Source of the DNA: Staphylococcus simulans
GTDB lineage: Bacteria > Bacillota > Bacilli > Staphylococcales > Staphylococcaceae
NCBI RefSeq assembly: GCF_002902285.1
Contig: NZ_PPRU01000015.1
Coordinates: forward strand, 100,137 to 164,136
Length of the DNA: 64,000 bases
Reading direction: 5' to 3'
Shown piece after piece: positions 8,982-18,294 of the stretch. The notes beneath the pieces are model-generated. The model saw nothing but the letters and a program-made list of their open reading frames with translations. It was not told where the DNA came from and searched no databases. Each line of letters opens with the position of its first letter. Within the stretch, counting starts at the first letter, position 1. The position numbers and the translations under genes are program-made.

Positions 8982-10539
8982 AGCACAAGTAGCCATGGTA
9001 TTGAACTTAGACAAATGTATCGGGTGTCACACATGTAGTGTCACTTGTAAGAACACTTGGACAAACCGTCCGGGTGCAGAATATATTTGGTTTAATAACG
9101 TAGAAACAAAACCAGGTGTCGGTTATCCGAAACGCTGGGAAGACCAAGAGAAATATAAAGGTGGATGGACACTGAACAAGAAAGGCAAATTAGACCTTAA
9201 AGCGGGCAGCCGCTGGTCTAAGATTGCTTTCGGTAAAATCTTCTACAACCCAGATATGCCAGTCATTAAAGATTACTACGAGCCTTGGACTTACAACTAC
9301 GAACATCTGACAACTGCAAAAGCAGGCAAACATTCTCCAGTTGCGACTGCACACTCAGTCATTTCTGGTGACAAAATGGATTTACATTGGGGTCCTAACT
9401 GGGAAGATGACTTAGCAGGCGGACACGTAACTGGGCCAGAAGATCCGAACATCCAACGTATTGAAGAAAAAATCCAATTCGACTTTGACCAAACATTCAT
9501 GATGTATTTACCACGTTTATGTGAACACTGCTTAAACCCAAGCTGTGTAGCATCATGTCCATCAGGTGCAATGTACAAACGTGACGAAGATGGTATCGTG
9601 CTTGTTGACCAAGAAGCTTGTCGTGGATGGCGTTACTGTATGACAGGATGCCCATACAAAAAAGTTTACTTCAACTGGAAAACTAACAAAGCTGAAAAAT
9701 GTACTTTCTGTTTCCCACGTGTTGAAGCTGGTTTACCAACAGTATGTTCAGAAACTTGTACTGGCCGTATGCGTTATTTAGGTGTATTACTGTATGACGC
9801 TGACCGTGTACATGAAGTTGCATCAACTGAAAATGAACAAGATTTATACGAAAAACAATGTGATTTATTCTTAAATCCATATGATGAAGAAGTTATTGAA
9901 CAAGCATTAAAAGACGGCGTATCAATGGAATGGATCGAAGCTGCACAAAACTCACCAGTTTATAAATTGGCAATCGAGTACAAATTAGCTTTCCCATTAC
10001 ACCCTGAATACCGTACATTACCAATGGTTTGGTATTGCCCACCATTAAGCCCAATCATGAACTACTTCGAAGGTAAAGATTCAATCAAGAACCCAGATGC
10101 AATCTTCCCTGCAATTGAAGAAATGCGTTTACCGATTGAATACCTTGCAAGCTTATTGACTGCTGGTGATACAAAAGCAGTTAAAGAAGCATTACAACGT
10201 ATGGCAATGATGAGAAGTTACATGCGTGCACAAGTGACAGGTAAAGACTTCGATTTAGATCGTTTAGACCGTCTTGGTTTAACAGAACGTCAAACTAAAG
10301 ATATGTATCGTCTATTAGCGATTGCGAAATATGAAGATCGTTTCGTAATCCCAACATCTCACAAAGAACAATATATGGACACTTACGCTGCACAAGGCAG
10401 TCAAGGTTATGAATTCAGCGATAACACAATCGGCGGAAGCGGTTGTGACGGCTGTGGCGCACCAGTAGCAATGAAACCGGGACAAACTGGACAAGAAGCT
10501 TATAACGAAAGCTTCTATGGAGGGATTTTCCGTGATTAA
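8971..10539 (+). CDS. narH: respiratory nitrate reductase beta subunit NarH
   Basis: The 522-residue iron-sulphur electron conduit runs between NarI haem and NarG. Four Cys clusters are visible: CIGCHTCSVTC near the N terminus; CEHC...CVASC; CRGWRYCMTGC, where Trp replaces a Cys as in the [3Fe-4S] site of NarH; and CTFC...CSETC. Translation starts at TTG 8971, supported by AGGAGG at 8956-8961 inside the end of narG. The reading frames overlap by 11 bases, which suggests coupling and fixed stoichiometry with NarG. A Cys-Gly-Cys-rich C-terminal tail (GSGCDGCGAP) is present. Confidence 0.97.
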   Translation: MKIKAQVAMVLNLDKCIGCHTCSVTCKNTWTNRPGAEYIWFNNVETKPGVGYPKRWEDQEKYKGGWTLNKKGKLDLKAGSRWSKIAFGKIFYNPDMPVIKDYYEPWTYNYEHLTTAKAGKHSPVATAHSVISGDKMDLHWGPNWEDDLAGGHVTGPEDPNIQRIEEKIQFDFDQTFMMYLPRLCEHCLNPSCVASCPSGAMYKRDEDGIVLVDQEACRGWRYCMTGCPYKKVYFNWKTNKAEKCTFCFPRVEAGLPTVCSETCTGRMRYLGVLLYDADRVHEVASTENEQDLYEKQCDLFLNPYDEEVIEQALKDGVSMEWIEAAQNSPVYKLAIEYKLAFPLHPEYRTLPMVWYCPPLSPIMNYFEGKDSIKNPDAIFPAIEEMRLPIEYLASLLTAGDTKAVKEALQRMAMMRSYMRAQVTGKDFDLDRLDRLGLTERQTKDMYRLLAIAKYEDRFVIPTSHKEQYMDTYAAQGSQGYEFSDNTIGGSGCDGCGAPVAMKPGQTGQEAYNESFYGGIFRD

Positions 10540-11107
10540 CCTGAATAACTTTTATAAATATCAAGAGTCAATCGGTTATTTTGCGCAACAATTGAACTTT
10601 CCAGAAAAGTTAACTTTCCATCCTAAGACGTTTGAAGATGTTTTCGATAGTCACCATCCAGCATATGCTGAGATGGTGGAATATCGTGAACGTATTCTAA
10701 GTTATCCGTTGACTGAAATTAAACAACTGTATACAGATACATTTGATTTTAATAAAGAAGCACCGCTGTATATGACTTACAATAAATTTGATACGCAGAA
10801 AGAACGCGGACAAATGTTAGCGAAACTCAAAGTACTCTATGAAATGTTCGGACTCGATATGGTCGATAATGAACTTTCAGACTTCTTACCGTTAATGCTT
10901 GAATTCTTATACGCTGCACAATGGCAAAACGATGATCGTGCAGAAGGCAATATCGAATTCATTATTATGGTGATTGAAGATGGAACATTTGCGATGCTGA
11001 ATCAATTAAGAGAAATGGATAGTCCGTATGCACCTTTAATTAAAGGCTTAAGAGAAACACTCAAATTATGTTTACAACCAAGTGAAGAGGTGACACCGCA
11101 TGCTTAA
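10532..11107 (+). CDS. narJ: nitrate reductase assembly chaperone NarJ
   Basis: The roughly 191-residue, mostly helical, acidic protein of the NarJ/TorD chaperone family (NarJ delta subunit) inserts the molybdenum cofactor into NarG before membrane docking and is not part of the final enzyme. The family-like segment LPLMLEFLYAAQ is present around residues 125-136. The start is probably GTG 10532 (MINLNNFYK), because GGAGGG at 10519-10524 lies 7 nt before it; ATG 10517 lies ahead of that ribosome site. It overlaps narH by 8 bases and narI by 8 bases. Confidence 0.9.
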   Translation: MINLNNFYKYQESIGYFAQQLNFPEKLTFHPKTFEDVFDSHHPAYAEMVEYRERILSYPLTEIKQLYTDTFDFNKEAPLYMTYNKFDTQKERGQMLAKLKVLYEMFGLDMVDNELSDFLPLMLEFLYAAQWQNDDRAEGNIEFIIMVIEDGTFAMLNQLREMDSPYAPLIKGLRETLKLCLQPSEEVTPHA

Positions 11108-11786
11108 TCAATTTTTGTGGGTCATATACCCATATTTATGTATCGCCATTTTTATTCTCGGTCATATTGCTCGCTTTAGATATGACCAATTCTCTTGGAC
11201 AGCAAAGTCCAGTGAATTTATTGAAAAGAAACGTTTGAAATGGGGCAGTTTATTATTCCACTTAGGGATTATCCCGGTAGCAATCGGACACTTTGTGGGT
11301 TTAGTAATCCCGCCATCATGGATCAGCGCAATGGGAGTCAGCCATGAGATGTACCATTTCGGGGCTGTATATATCGGTAGTATTTTTGGTATAATAACAT
11401 TAATTGGAATGTTTTTATTAACGTCACGCCGTGTATCAGTTAAGAATATCAGACATCTTAGTTCTGCATCAGATATGGTTGTAAACTTTTTCTTGTTGAT
11501 TCTTGTATTTATGGGGTGCTATGCAACGTTAGTAACAAATGCGGTTATGCCAGATTTTGATTATAGATCATCAATTTCTGTATGGTTCAGACAATTATTC
11601 ACATTTGGACCAGATGCAAATTTAATGACAGATGTGCCATGGTCATTTAAACTTCATGTATTACTTGGTTTTGGTATCTTTGCGTTATGGCCATTCACAA
11701 GATTGGTTCATGTGTGGAGTGTACCATTGACTTATGCGAGCAGAAGTTACATTATTTACCGCAGAAACAAAGTCAAACATAGATAG
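11100..11786 (+). CDS. narI: respiratory nitrate reductase gamma subunit NarI (cytochrome b)
   Basis: The 228-residue membrane cytochrome has five predicted transmembrane segments (about residues 3-22, 50-70, 85-107, 125-146, 180-200). It oxidises menaquinol and passes electrons through two b haems to NarH. Candidate haem histidines are in GHIARF (helix 1), GHFVG, and the C-terminal HVLLGF and RLVHVW motifs, matching the NarI pattern. It overlaps narJ and ends 11 bases before nreA, so the sensor genes can be read from the nar promoter. Confidence 0.95.
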   Translation: MLNQFLWVIYPYLCIAIFILGHIARFRYDQFSWTAKSSEFIEKKRLKWGSLLFHLGIIPVAIGHFVGLVIPPSWISAMGVSHEMYHFGAVYIGSIFGIITLIGMFLLTSRRVSVKNIRHLSSASDMVVNFFLLILVFMGCYATLVTNAVMPDFDYRSSISVWFRQLFTFGPDANLMTDVPWSFKLHVLLGFGIFALWPFTRLVHVWSVPLTYASRSYIIYRRNKVKHR

Positions 11787-11797
11787 GAGGAGACAAT

Positions 11798-12253
11798 TTG
11801 AATAGTGTAGTTGCGACGGGTTACTTTAACTATCAAGTTGCTTTGGAAGAAATCAGAGAAGAAGAACAGTTTGATTTTGCGGCGATTGCTTTGCCTGAAG
11901 ATGACTCACATAGTGCAGTCATCAAATGGAGACATGCGTCAGGCAATCTCAATAACCGCTATCAGCTGATTGTCTTGCGCCCTGGCAAGGGGTTGGCTGG
12001 TCTTGTTATCCGAACTGGCTCTAGAATGATTATCGATGATGTCAATACTGTGCTGAGTCCAAACGACAAGCTCAGTTATCCGATTGTTTTAAGTGAATCA
12101 CTGACAGCAATGGTTGCCATTCCTTTATGGCATGATAATCGTGTGTATGGCGCATTGTTGCTAGGTCAACGTAATGGGCGTCCATTGCCTGAAGGCAGTG
12201 AAGAGATTCGCATTAATCACAGGTTAGGGAGTTTTAGAGATGAAATCAATTGA
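11798..12253 (+). CDS. nreA: NreA, GAF-domain nitrate receptor
   Basis: The 151-residue single GAF domain (motifs ALPEDD, RPGKGLAGLVIR, AIPLWHDNRVYGALLLG) is the nitrate-binding protein of the NreABC system. Without nitrate it interacts with NreB and limits its autophosphorylation. Start is TTG 11798 with AGGAGG at 11785-11790. The gene overlaps nreB by 14 bases. Function is established for the S. carnosus protein; identity here rests on domain, size and context. Confidence 0.93.
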   Translation: MNSVVATGYFNYQVALEEIREEEQFDFAAIALPEDDSHSAVIKWRHASGNLNNRYQLIVLRPGKGLAGLVIRTGSRMIIDDVNTVLSPNDKLSYPIVLSESLTAMVAIPLWHDNRVYGALLLGQRNGRPLPEGSEEIRINHRLGSFRDEIN

Positions 12254-13289
12254 TAACCGTGAAAAAATACAAGAATTATTGACCAAGTATTATTTAAATA
12301 CCAATGAAAAAATGGTGTTTTTAAATAAGGAAGGTCAAGTGATCGCGTTGAATGAAGCGGCGGAAGAGGTCTTTTCTGAAGAAAATGACTATAGTCAAAT
12401 GACGAATGCGATTTGCAGAAGATGCGAAGGTTATTCAAATGAGTTTGATATTATGTCATGTGAAAACTGTTTCTTAGAAGCGTTAGAAATCGGCAAAGGC
12501 AGCTTCCAAGTCTTTATGCGCACACGAGACAATAAAATTGAACCATACACTGCTTCATACGAAATCATCGATACAGCCAATGAAATCTATGCATTTACAC
12601 TACACAATGTTTCTCCTCAGATTGAACGACAAGATAAACGTTATCAGCGTTTGATGATGCAAAAAACAATTTCAGCACAAGAAAATGAACGTAAGCGGAT
12701 TTCCAGAGAATTACATGATGGTATTGTCCAAGAATTGATTAATGTAGACGTTGAATTACGTTTATTGAAGTATCAACAAGATAAAGATGAAATGGTTGAT
12801 AATTCTAAGCGTATTGAAGGCATTATGTCACGTTTAATCGATGATGTCCGTAATTTATCTGTAGAGTTGCGCCCATCTTCATTAGATGACTTAGGACTAG
12901 ACGCTGCTTTCCGCTCTTACTTTAAACAGTTCGAAAAGAACTATGGTGTGCATATTGCGTATCATACTGATTTTTCGGCACAACGTTTTGACAGCGAAAT
13001 CGAAACGGTAGTTTATCGTGTGGTACAAGAAGCATTATTCAATGCGCTGAAATATGCACAAGTAGACACAGTTTACGTTTCCTTACACTTAGGAGAAGCG
13101 TCCATTATCGCTGAAGTGAGCGATCACGGTACAGGATTCAATATAGGTGATAAAGCCAAAGGAACCGGCCTAGGATTATTCGGCATGAATGAACGTGCTG
13201 AATTAGTCAATGGTTCGGTTAATATTGATTCACAAGTGGGACGTGGTACAATAGTGACGTTAGAAGTTCCAATAACTGATAAACGATAG
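12240..13289 (+). CDS. nreB: NreB, oxygen-sensing histidine kinase
   Basis: The 349-residue cytosolic kinase senses oxygen through a labile [4Fe-4S] cluster in an N-terminal PAS domain. The four ligands are visible as Cys59 and Cys62 (CRRC) and Cys74 and Cys77 (CENC). The phosphorylated His159 lies in [13 protein letters not shown], typical of the HisKA_3 (NarX/DesK) class. The ATPase domain follows, with DHGTGFN and GTGLGLFGM loops. These positions equal the published S. carnosus residues, which supports the species guess. There are no membrane segments. It partners NreC, whose ribosome site overlaps the nreB stop. Confidence 0.97.
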   Translation: MKSIDNREKIQELLTKYYLNTNEKMVFLNKEGQVIALNEAAEEVFSEENDYSQMTNAICRRCEGYSNEFDIMSCENCFLEALEIGKGSFQVFMRTRDNKIEPYTASYEIIDTANEIYAFTLHNVSPQIERQDKRYQRLMMQKTISAQENERKRISRELHDGIVQELINVDVELRLLKYQQDKDEMVDNSKRIEGIMSRLIDDVRNLSVELRPSSLDDLGLDAAFRSYFKQFEKNYGVHIAYHTDFSAQRFDSEIETVVYRVVQEALFNALKYAQVDTVYVSLHLGEASIIAEVSDHGTGFNIGDKAKGTGLGLFGMNERAELVNGSVNIDSQVGRGTIVTLEVPITDKR

Positions 13290-13300
13290 GAGACTTGATG

Positions 13301-13954
13301 TTGAGAATTGTTATTGCAGATGATCACGCAGTGGTGAGAACGGGCTTCTCTATGATCTTGAATTTTCAAGAGGATATGGAAGTCGTAGATACTGCTGCTG
13401 AGGGTGTTGAAGCATACCAAAAAGTGATGCAGCATCGCCCTGACGTGTTAATTATGGATTTAAGCATGCCGCCAGGGGAGTCAGGTTTGATTGCGACAAG
13501 TAAAATTATGGAAAGTTTTCCTGAAACAAAAATACTTATTTTAACGATGTATGATGATGATGAATATCTGTTCCATGTCTTAAGAAATGGCGCGAAAGGC
13601 TATATTCTAAAGAACGCACCAGATGAACAATTAATTTCAGCTGTGCGTACGGTTTATCGCGGCGACACTTATATTGACCCTAAAATGACGACATCATTGG
13701 TCAATGAATTTGTGAATAATTCTGACCAAGATGGCAAAAATACGAATGATCCGTTTCGGATTTTATCTAAACGCGAGTTAGAAGTATTGCCTTTAATTGC
13801 CAAAGGTTATGGAAATAAAGACATCGCAGAAAAATTATTTATTTCAGTGAAAACTGTAGAAGCACATAAAACACATATTATGCAGAAGTTAGAATTAAAA
13901 TCTAAACCAGAATTAGTGGAGTATGCCTTAAAGAAAAAATTGCTTGATTTTTAA
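13301..13954 (+). CDS. nreC: NreC, response regulator (NarL/FixJ family)
   Basis: The 217-residue activator has a receiver domain (DD pair near residues 7-8, phospho-acceptor Asp53 in LIMDLSMP, Lys in LKNAPDE) and a LuxR-type helix-turn-helix ([25 protein letters not shown]...KTVEAH across about 150-200). Phosphorylated NreC activates nir, nar and narT. Start codons TTG 13295, ATG 13298 and TTG 13301 are consecutive. I choose 13301 because it lies 7 nt after AGGAGA and numbers the phospho-acceptor as Asp53, as published. The choice between them changes only one or two residues. Confidence 0.95.
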   Translation: MRIVIADDHAVVRTGFSMILNFQEDMEVVDTAAEGVEAYQKVMQHRPDVLIMDLSMPPGESGLIATSKIMESFPETKILILTMYDDDEYLFHVLRNGAKGYILKNAPDEQLISAVRTVYRGDTYIDPKMTTSLVNEFVNNSDQDGKNTNDPFRILSKRELEVLPLIAKGYGNKDIAEKLFISVKTVEAHKTHIMQKLELKSKPELVEYALKKKLLDF

Positions 13955-13968
13955 ATAGGAATGACATT

Positions 13969-13999
13969 GAACTCATCAAAATAGATGAGTTCTTTTTTT
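13969..13999 (+). terminator. terminator of nar-nre
   Basis: A perfect 9-bp stem, GAACTCATC / GATGAGTTC, with a 6-nt loop and a run of T follows nreC. Confidence 0.88.
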
Positions 14000-14027
14000 A
14001 ATTTAAAGTCGAACAATTTGAATAGTA

Positions 14028-14054
14028 TGTGACTAATATGTGAAAAAATTGTGA
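14028..14054 (+). repeat. three TGTGA direct repeats at 11-bp period
   Basis: TGTGA occurs at 14028-14032, 14039-14043 and 14050-14054, each step exactly 11 bp, on one face of the helix. They lie about 70 bp before the narT NreC sites. No known staphylococcal regulator with this direct-repeat arrangement comes to mind; chance in AT-rich DNA is possible. Confidence 0.45.
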
Positions 14055-14100
14055 TGAAAAAAGCCTTTAACATGCTGATTTCAACTAAAATAGAGGGATT

Positions 14101-14164
14101 AGGGAAAAGCCGAATGTTTTAAGGGAATGCCCTTATGTTCAATAATTCACCTAAATAATACACT
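14101..14164 (+). promoter_or_regulatory. narT promoter with two NreC-type sites
   Basis: A weak site AGGGAAAAGCC (14101-14111) and a strong palindrome AAGGGAATGCCCTT (14121-14134) have centres 21 bp apart. A -10-like TACACT at 14159-14164 begins 31.5 bp after the proximal centre, exactly as at narG. The expected transcript start is near 14171, leaving a leader of about 115 nt. Confidence 0.72.
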
Positions 14165-14174
14165 ATTAAGTGTA

Positions 14175-14239
14175 AGCAGTATCTTTAACTGATGAATAAA
14201 ATAACTTCGACTCAAAAAACACATCAGGGGGATACTGCT
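14175..14239 (+). promoter_or_regulatory. stem-loop in the 5' leader of narT
   Basis: AGCAGTATC (14175-14183) pairs perfectly with GATACTGCT (14231-14239). Inside it CTGATG (14189-14194) pairs with CATCAG (14222-14227), across a small asymmetric internal loop, capped by a loop of about 27 nt. It starts within a few bases of the predicted narT transcript start and has no T run after it, so it looks like an mRNA 5' structure rather than a terminator. Function is unknown. Confidence 0.6.
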
Positions 14240-14285
14240 GCTCTTATTAAATATGATATGAAAATGTAATGTTAGGGTGAAAAAA

Positions 14286-15452
14286 ATGAACAAATCTAGA
14301 GGCGGTTTACAGTTAACCATCCAAACGTTGAGTTTGGTTGCCGGCTTCATGGTATGGAGTATCATTGCACCATTGATGCCGCTGATTTCAGAAGACATTA
14401 AAATTACGAGCGGACAAGTTTCAATTGTACTCGCAATACCAGTTATTTTAGGATCTATTCTTCGTATCCCATTCGGTTATTTAACAAACGTTATTGGCGC
14501 AAAATGGGTCTTCTTCGCAAGTTTTATTATTCTATTAGTACCTATCTTTTTATTAAGTTCAGCAACATCAGTTAACATGTTAATGATTGCAGGCTTCTTC
14601 TTAGGGGTAGCAGGTGCGACTTTCTCAGTTGGGGTAACGTCATTACCTAAATATTTTCCTAAAGAAAAAGTTGGTTTAGCGAATGGTATTTACGGTATGG
14701 GTAACTTAGGGACAGCCGTATCTTCATTCTTAGCACCACCATTAGCAGGTGTTATCGGTTGGCAATCAACAGTGAGATTATACTTAATCTTAATGGCAGT
14801 ATTCGCAATCATAATGTTCTTCTTAGGAGATGCTAAAGAACCTAAAGTTAAGGTTCCATTTGTAGCACAAGCGAAAGATTTATTAAAAGACTTACGTTTA
14901 TATTACTTAAGCTTATGGTATTTCATTACGTTCGGTTCTTTCGTAGCATTTGGTATCTTCTTACCTAAATACTTAGTTGATCATTTCAATTTGACTTCAG
15001 TAGACGCAGGAATCAGAGCAGGGGTCTTCATCGCGATTGCGACATTACTTAGACCGCTTGGTGGTATCATCGGGGACAAAATTGATGCGGTGATGGCATT
15101 AAAAGTCGACTTTATTATTATGATTATCGGTGCTGTCTTATTAGGTATTTCTGATGGTATCTTATTATTTACAATCGGATGCTTAACAATCAGTGCATGT
15201 GCAGGTATCGGTAACGGTTTAGTATTCAAATTAGTACCGCATTACTTCCACAAAGAAGCAGGTGTCGCAAACGGTATCGTATCAATGATGGGTGGTCTTG
15301 GAGGATTCTTCCCACCATTAGTGATTACGTATGTGACAAGCTTAACAGGAACAAGCCACTTAGCTTTCATCTTCTTAGCATTATTCGGAGTGATTGCGTT
15401 TATCACAATGTGGCATTTAGGCAAGAGAAACCGTTCGCTTGCAGCTAAATAA
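14286..15452 (+). CDS. narT: NarT, nitrate/nitrite transporter (MFS, NNP family)
   Basis: The 388-residue, roughly 12-helix transporter takes up nitrate and exports nitrite for the Nar system. The two glycine-rich nitrate signature regions are visible ([19 protein letters not shown] in the first half and [17 protein letters not shown] in the second), together with the MFS motif [18 protein letters not shown] 14286 is chosen over GTG 14277 because the AGGG ribosome site (14274-14277) overlaps the latter. It has its own promoter with NreC sites and a structured leader. Confidence 0.94.
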   Translation: MNKSRGGLQLTIQTLSLVAGFMVWSIIAPLMPLISEDIKITSGQVSIVLAIPVILGSILRIPFGYLTNVIGAKWVFFASFIILLVPIFLLSSATSVNMLMIAGFFLGVAGATFSVGVTSLPKYFPKEKVGLANGIYGMGNLGTAVSSFLAPPLAGVIGWQSTVRLYLILMAVFAIIMFFLGDAKEPKVKVPFVAQAKDLLKDLRLYYLSLWYFITFGSFVAFGIFLPKYLVDHFNLTSVDAGIRAGVFIAIATLLRPLGGIIGDKIDAVMALKVDFIIMIIGAVLLGISDGILLFTIGCLTISACAGIGNGLVFKLVPHYFHKEAGVANGIVSMMGGLGGFFPPLVITYVTSLTGTSHLAFIFLALFGVIAFITMWHLGKRNRSLAAK

Positions 15453-15492
15453 GAACGGTATGGATGAATGAACATGTAAATATTGAAGACGT

Positions 15493-15526
15493 AAGGACCA
15501 CTAATAGATGAATGTTAGTGGTCCTT
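15493..15526. terminator. 12-bp hairpin after narT, without a clear T run
   Basis: AAGGACCACTAA (15493-15504) and TTAGTGGTCCTT (15515-15526) pair perfectly with a 10-nt loop. No T tract follows on either strand, so it is either a weak terminator or an RNA 3' end-protecting stem. Confidence 0.5.
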
Positions 15527-15535
15527 AGTCATATT

Positions 15536-15583
15536 AAAAAGCAGGACAAGAGAAAGGTGATAGACTTACATTTGTCCTGCTTT
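15536..15583 (-). terminator. terminator of the FtsW-like gene
   Basis: On the minus strand AAAGCAGGACAAA pairs with TTGTCCTGC and is followed by TTTTT, just past the stop of the minus-strand gene. Confidence 0.75.
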
Positions 15584-15588
15584 GAATG

Positions 15589-16788
15589 TTATTTAATTGC
15601 TTGAAGTTTAGTGTGCGCGGTACGTTCACGATTAATTTTACGTGTCGTCATAATCAATGCCGCAAATGCAATACTGACACTTAACATCGATGAACCGCCA
15701 TAGCTGAGCAACGGTAAGGTTACACCTGTTAAAGGAATGGTACCTGAAACACCGCCGATATTAACGAAGGCTTGGATAAAGATGTAACTGCCGATACCGA
15801 TACATATCAGCTTGTAGAAGTGATTTGAAGTACGGTTAGCATAGATTAAACTTTTCACCACAATGAGTCCATAGAGTCCTAAGACAATCAGTACCCCGAT
15901 TAAGCCTAACTCTTCAGACAAGACAGTGAAAATAAAGTCTGTATGCGGCTCTGGCAGGTACCCAAGTTTTGAAACTCCATTGCCGAGTCCTTTACCGAAT
16001 AAACCGCCATTACCGATTGAAATTAAAGCACTTGTCAGCTGATACCCTTCATTATTTTCATATTTGAAAGGATTTAAGAAAACAGCAATACGTTTGATTC
16101 TGTAAATGTTCTTCGTATCAAAGAGTAATGTATAAATCAGATACATTGCTACAGGCAAGAGTGCGATACCAAAGATTTGTACTTTAATTTTATTCTTAAT
16201 ATCAGAATAAAGTAAAATGCATCCTATAATGACGACGGTTAACATGGTTCCTCCTAAGTCACCTTGTAAGAGTACAAGGACCAGACCAAAGCCTAATAAG
16301 AGTAACGGTGGAATTAAATGATTAATTTGATAGTCACGCTGTCTGCTTAATCGTCGATCAATGATGTATGAGAAATAAAATATAGAAGCGAGTTTTAAAA
16401 ACTCGGAAGATTGGAGACTGAAAAATCCTAAGTTCAGCCAGTTTTTGGAACCGTTGATTTCTTTACCTATTAATAAGGTTAAAGCTAAAAGTCCAAAGGT
16501 AACTAACAGCATGATCAATTGAACATTTGGAGATTTAAAGAAATCGATTCTGACAAAAAGAGAGAAAAAGATTATGATAAGTCCAATCACGAAATAAATA
16601 GCTTGGCGTTTCATGAAATGGTTGCTTGCGACAGGGTAGCCGCCTGTTAAAGAACCTTTTGAAGCGGGTACCATACTAGCACTATAAACCATGACAATCC
16701 CAATAAAACCAAGCAGGATAAAGGTTATGATCAAACTCAGATCCACACCTTTAGTTGCGTTACGCAACGTTCTGAGAAATTTCTTCAA
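15589..16788 (-). CDS. FtsW-like SEDS peptidoglycan glycosyltransferase (probable paralogue)
   Basis: The 399-residue, ten-helix SEDS protein (FtsW/RodA/SpoVE family) polymerises lipid II into glycan strands, normally with a partner class B PBP. The N terminus (IGIVMVYSASMVPASKGSLTGG, split here: IGIVMVYSASMVPA then SKGSLTGG) and GKEINGSKNWLNLG are close to staphylococcal FtsW. The catalytic Asp motif is present in PEPHTDFIFTVLSEELG, and the C-terminal GLTxPLLSYGGSS-type loop reads GVTLPLLSYGGSS. Start is TTG 16788 with GAGGTG 8 nt upstream. The usual staphylococcal ftsW lies elsewhere, beside pycA, so I infer a second copy. There is no PBP gene nearby. It is isolated between terminators. Confidence 0.88.
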   Translation of the reverse strand: MKKFLRTLRNATKGVDLSLIITFILLGFIGIVMVYSASMVPASKGSLTGGYPVASNHFMKRQAIYFVIGLIIIFFSLFVRIDFFKSPNVQLIMLLVTFGLLALTLLIGKEINGSKNWLNLGFFSLQSSEFLKLASIFYFSYIIDRRLSRQRDYQINHLIPPLLLLGFGLVLVLLQGDLGGTMLTVVIIGCILLYSDIKNKIKVQIFGIALLPVAMYLIYTLLFDTKNIYRIKRIAVFLNPFKYENNEGYQLTSALISIGNGGLFGKGLGNGVSKLGYLPEPHTDFIFTVLSEELGLIGVLIVLGLYGLIVVKSLIYANRTSNHFYKLICIGIGSYIFIQAFVNIGGVSGTIPLTGVTLPLLSYGGSSMLSVSIAFAALIMTTRKINRERTAHTKLQAIK

Positions 16789-16945
16789 TTTTAGTCACCT
16801 CTACGATTGTCTGTTTTTCCTTAAACGCGATGTGAAATATAATGCATTAAATATCTATTATATAGATTTTGTTTACAACTATCCACCTTTTATAGGTAAA
16901 AGAAAATTGAATGAAACACAAATAAAAAAATAGAGTATGTACAAA

Positions 16946-16979
16946 TAAAAAAGAAGCCTTGAAATGACTTCAAGACTTC
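16946..16979 (-). terminator. terminator of mvaS
   Basis: On the minus strand GAAGTCTTGAA pairs with TTCAAGGCTTC (one G-U pair), followed by TTTTTT. The stretch 16789-16945 before it holds no gene I can support. Confidence 0.8.
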
Positions 16980-17013
16980 CAGAACAAGCATTGCTTCACA
17001 CAAGCTTTATCTA

Positions 17014-18183
17014 TTATTTTACGGTATCATAGTAACGAATGTTGTCTGAGATTTCTTTAAGGTAGAAGTTGCCTTTTGGTTCAACTGCTAACTCAGTTTC
17101 AGCATCAAATTCAAGGTTGTCGAAGCGTTTGAAGAATGATTCGTACTCTTCAACAGATAATGCTTTTCGGTTTTTCAACATTGCTTGGTGAGCTTCAACA
17201 TCAAGTGCATCTTTGAAGCCGTCTGCAAGTGTAGCTGTGAAGAATTCACCTACTGAACCAGAACCATAGCTGAATAGACCGATACGGTCTCCGCTATTTA
17301 AATCATGGTTTTCAAGTAAAGAAATCAAGCTTAAATAAAGTGAACCTGTATAGATATTTCCGACATAGCGGTTATAATCCGTAGCAGATTTGTAACTGTC
17401 ATTTAATCTTGCTTGTGTATCTTCTGAGGCTGTATCTGTTAAAATAGAATCAAGTGCTTTTTGACCCATCTTTGTGAATGGTACATGGAAGCATAACGCA
17501 GCAAAGTCAGACAATGATTTATGATAACGTTTCGCGTACTCGTTCCAACTTTCTTGGAAAGAATGGATATAAGCATCTTTAGATAATTTACCGTCAACAA
17601 GCGGATAAATTTCACCAGATGGTCTCCAGAAATCGTAAACGTCTTCTGTAAATGCAACTGAATCATCATGCAACTCAGCAATACGCGGGTTATGACTGAT
17701 TACCATAGCGACTGCACCAGCACCTTGTGTCGGTTCACCGCCACTGTTAAGTCCGTAACGCGCAGTATCACTTGCGATAACTAATACTTTTTCATTAGGA
17801 CGTGGTACTAAATAATCTTTTGCCATTTGAATCGCAGGAGTCGCTGCATAGCATGCTTCTTTCATTTCGAAACAGCGTGCAAAAGGTTGAATTCCTAGTA
17901 GATGATGAATCTGTACAGCAGACGCTTTCGCTGAATCAATTGCTGATTCAGTTGCGACAATAACCATCGTAATATCTTTCTTGTCTTGTTCTGTCAAGAT
18001 AGGTTGAGCAGCGTTCGCACCCATTGTTACAATGTCTTGACTGACTGGGCTTACAGCCATTTCAGTCTGACCGATACCAATCAGAAACTTGTTTGGATCT
18101 ACATTGCGTGCTTCGGCTAAATCAGCCATATCTACGTAAAAGTTCGGAATATAAAAATTAAGTTGGTCGATACCAATTGTCAT
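17014..18183 (-). CDS. mvaS: hydroxymethylglutaryl-CoA synthase MvaS
   Basis: The 389-residue enzyme condenses acetyl-CoA with acetoacetyl-CoA to HMG-CoA in the mevalonate pathway. The catalytic Cys111 is in [12 protein letters not shown], at the same number as in the S. aureus enzyme. The general base Glu region ([11 protein letters not shown]) and His region ([11 protein letters not shown]) are present. Length is that of the family. It is transcribed away from the thiolase-mvaA pair, so all three upper-pathway enzymes lie together around a 111-bp divergent promoter region. Confidence 0.97.
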   Translation of the reverse strand: MTIGIDQLNFYIPNFYVDMADLAEARNVDPNKFLIGIGQTEMAVSPVSQDIVTMGANAAQPILTEQDKKDITMVIVATESAIDSAKASAVQIHHLLGIQPFARCFEMKEACYAATPAIQMAKDYLVPRPNEKVLVIASDTARYGLNSGGEPTQGAGAVAMVISHNPRIAELHDDSVAFTEDVYDFWRPSGEIYPLVDGKLSKDAYIHSFQESWNEYAKRYHKSLSDFAALCFHVPFTKMGQKALDSILTDTASEDTQARLNDSYKSATDYNRYVGNIYTGSLYLSLISLLENHDLNSGDRIGLFSYGSGSVGEFFTATLADGFKDALDVEAHQAMLKNRKALSVEEYESFFKRFDNLEFDAETELAVEPKGNFYLKEISDNIRYYDTVK

Positions 18184-18294
18184 AAATAACCAACATCCTT
18201 TCTTGATATGTTAAATCACTTTAAATCATATCAAAAGAGGGTACAAAAATACAATTTTAAATTAGTAGCTAGTGATAAAAAAGGAGACTAAATT

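Noticed and set aside
14028..14054. TGTGA repeats upstream of narT as a Rex operator
   Set aside because: Rex needs an inverted TTGTGA-N6-TCACAA; here the repeats are direct, so Rex is not supported.
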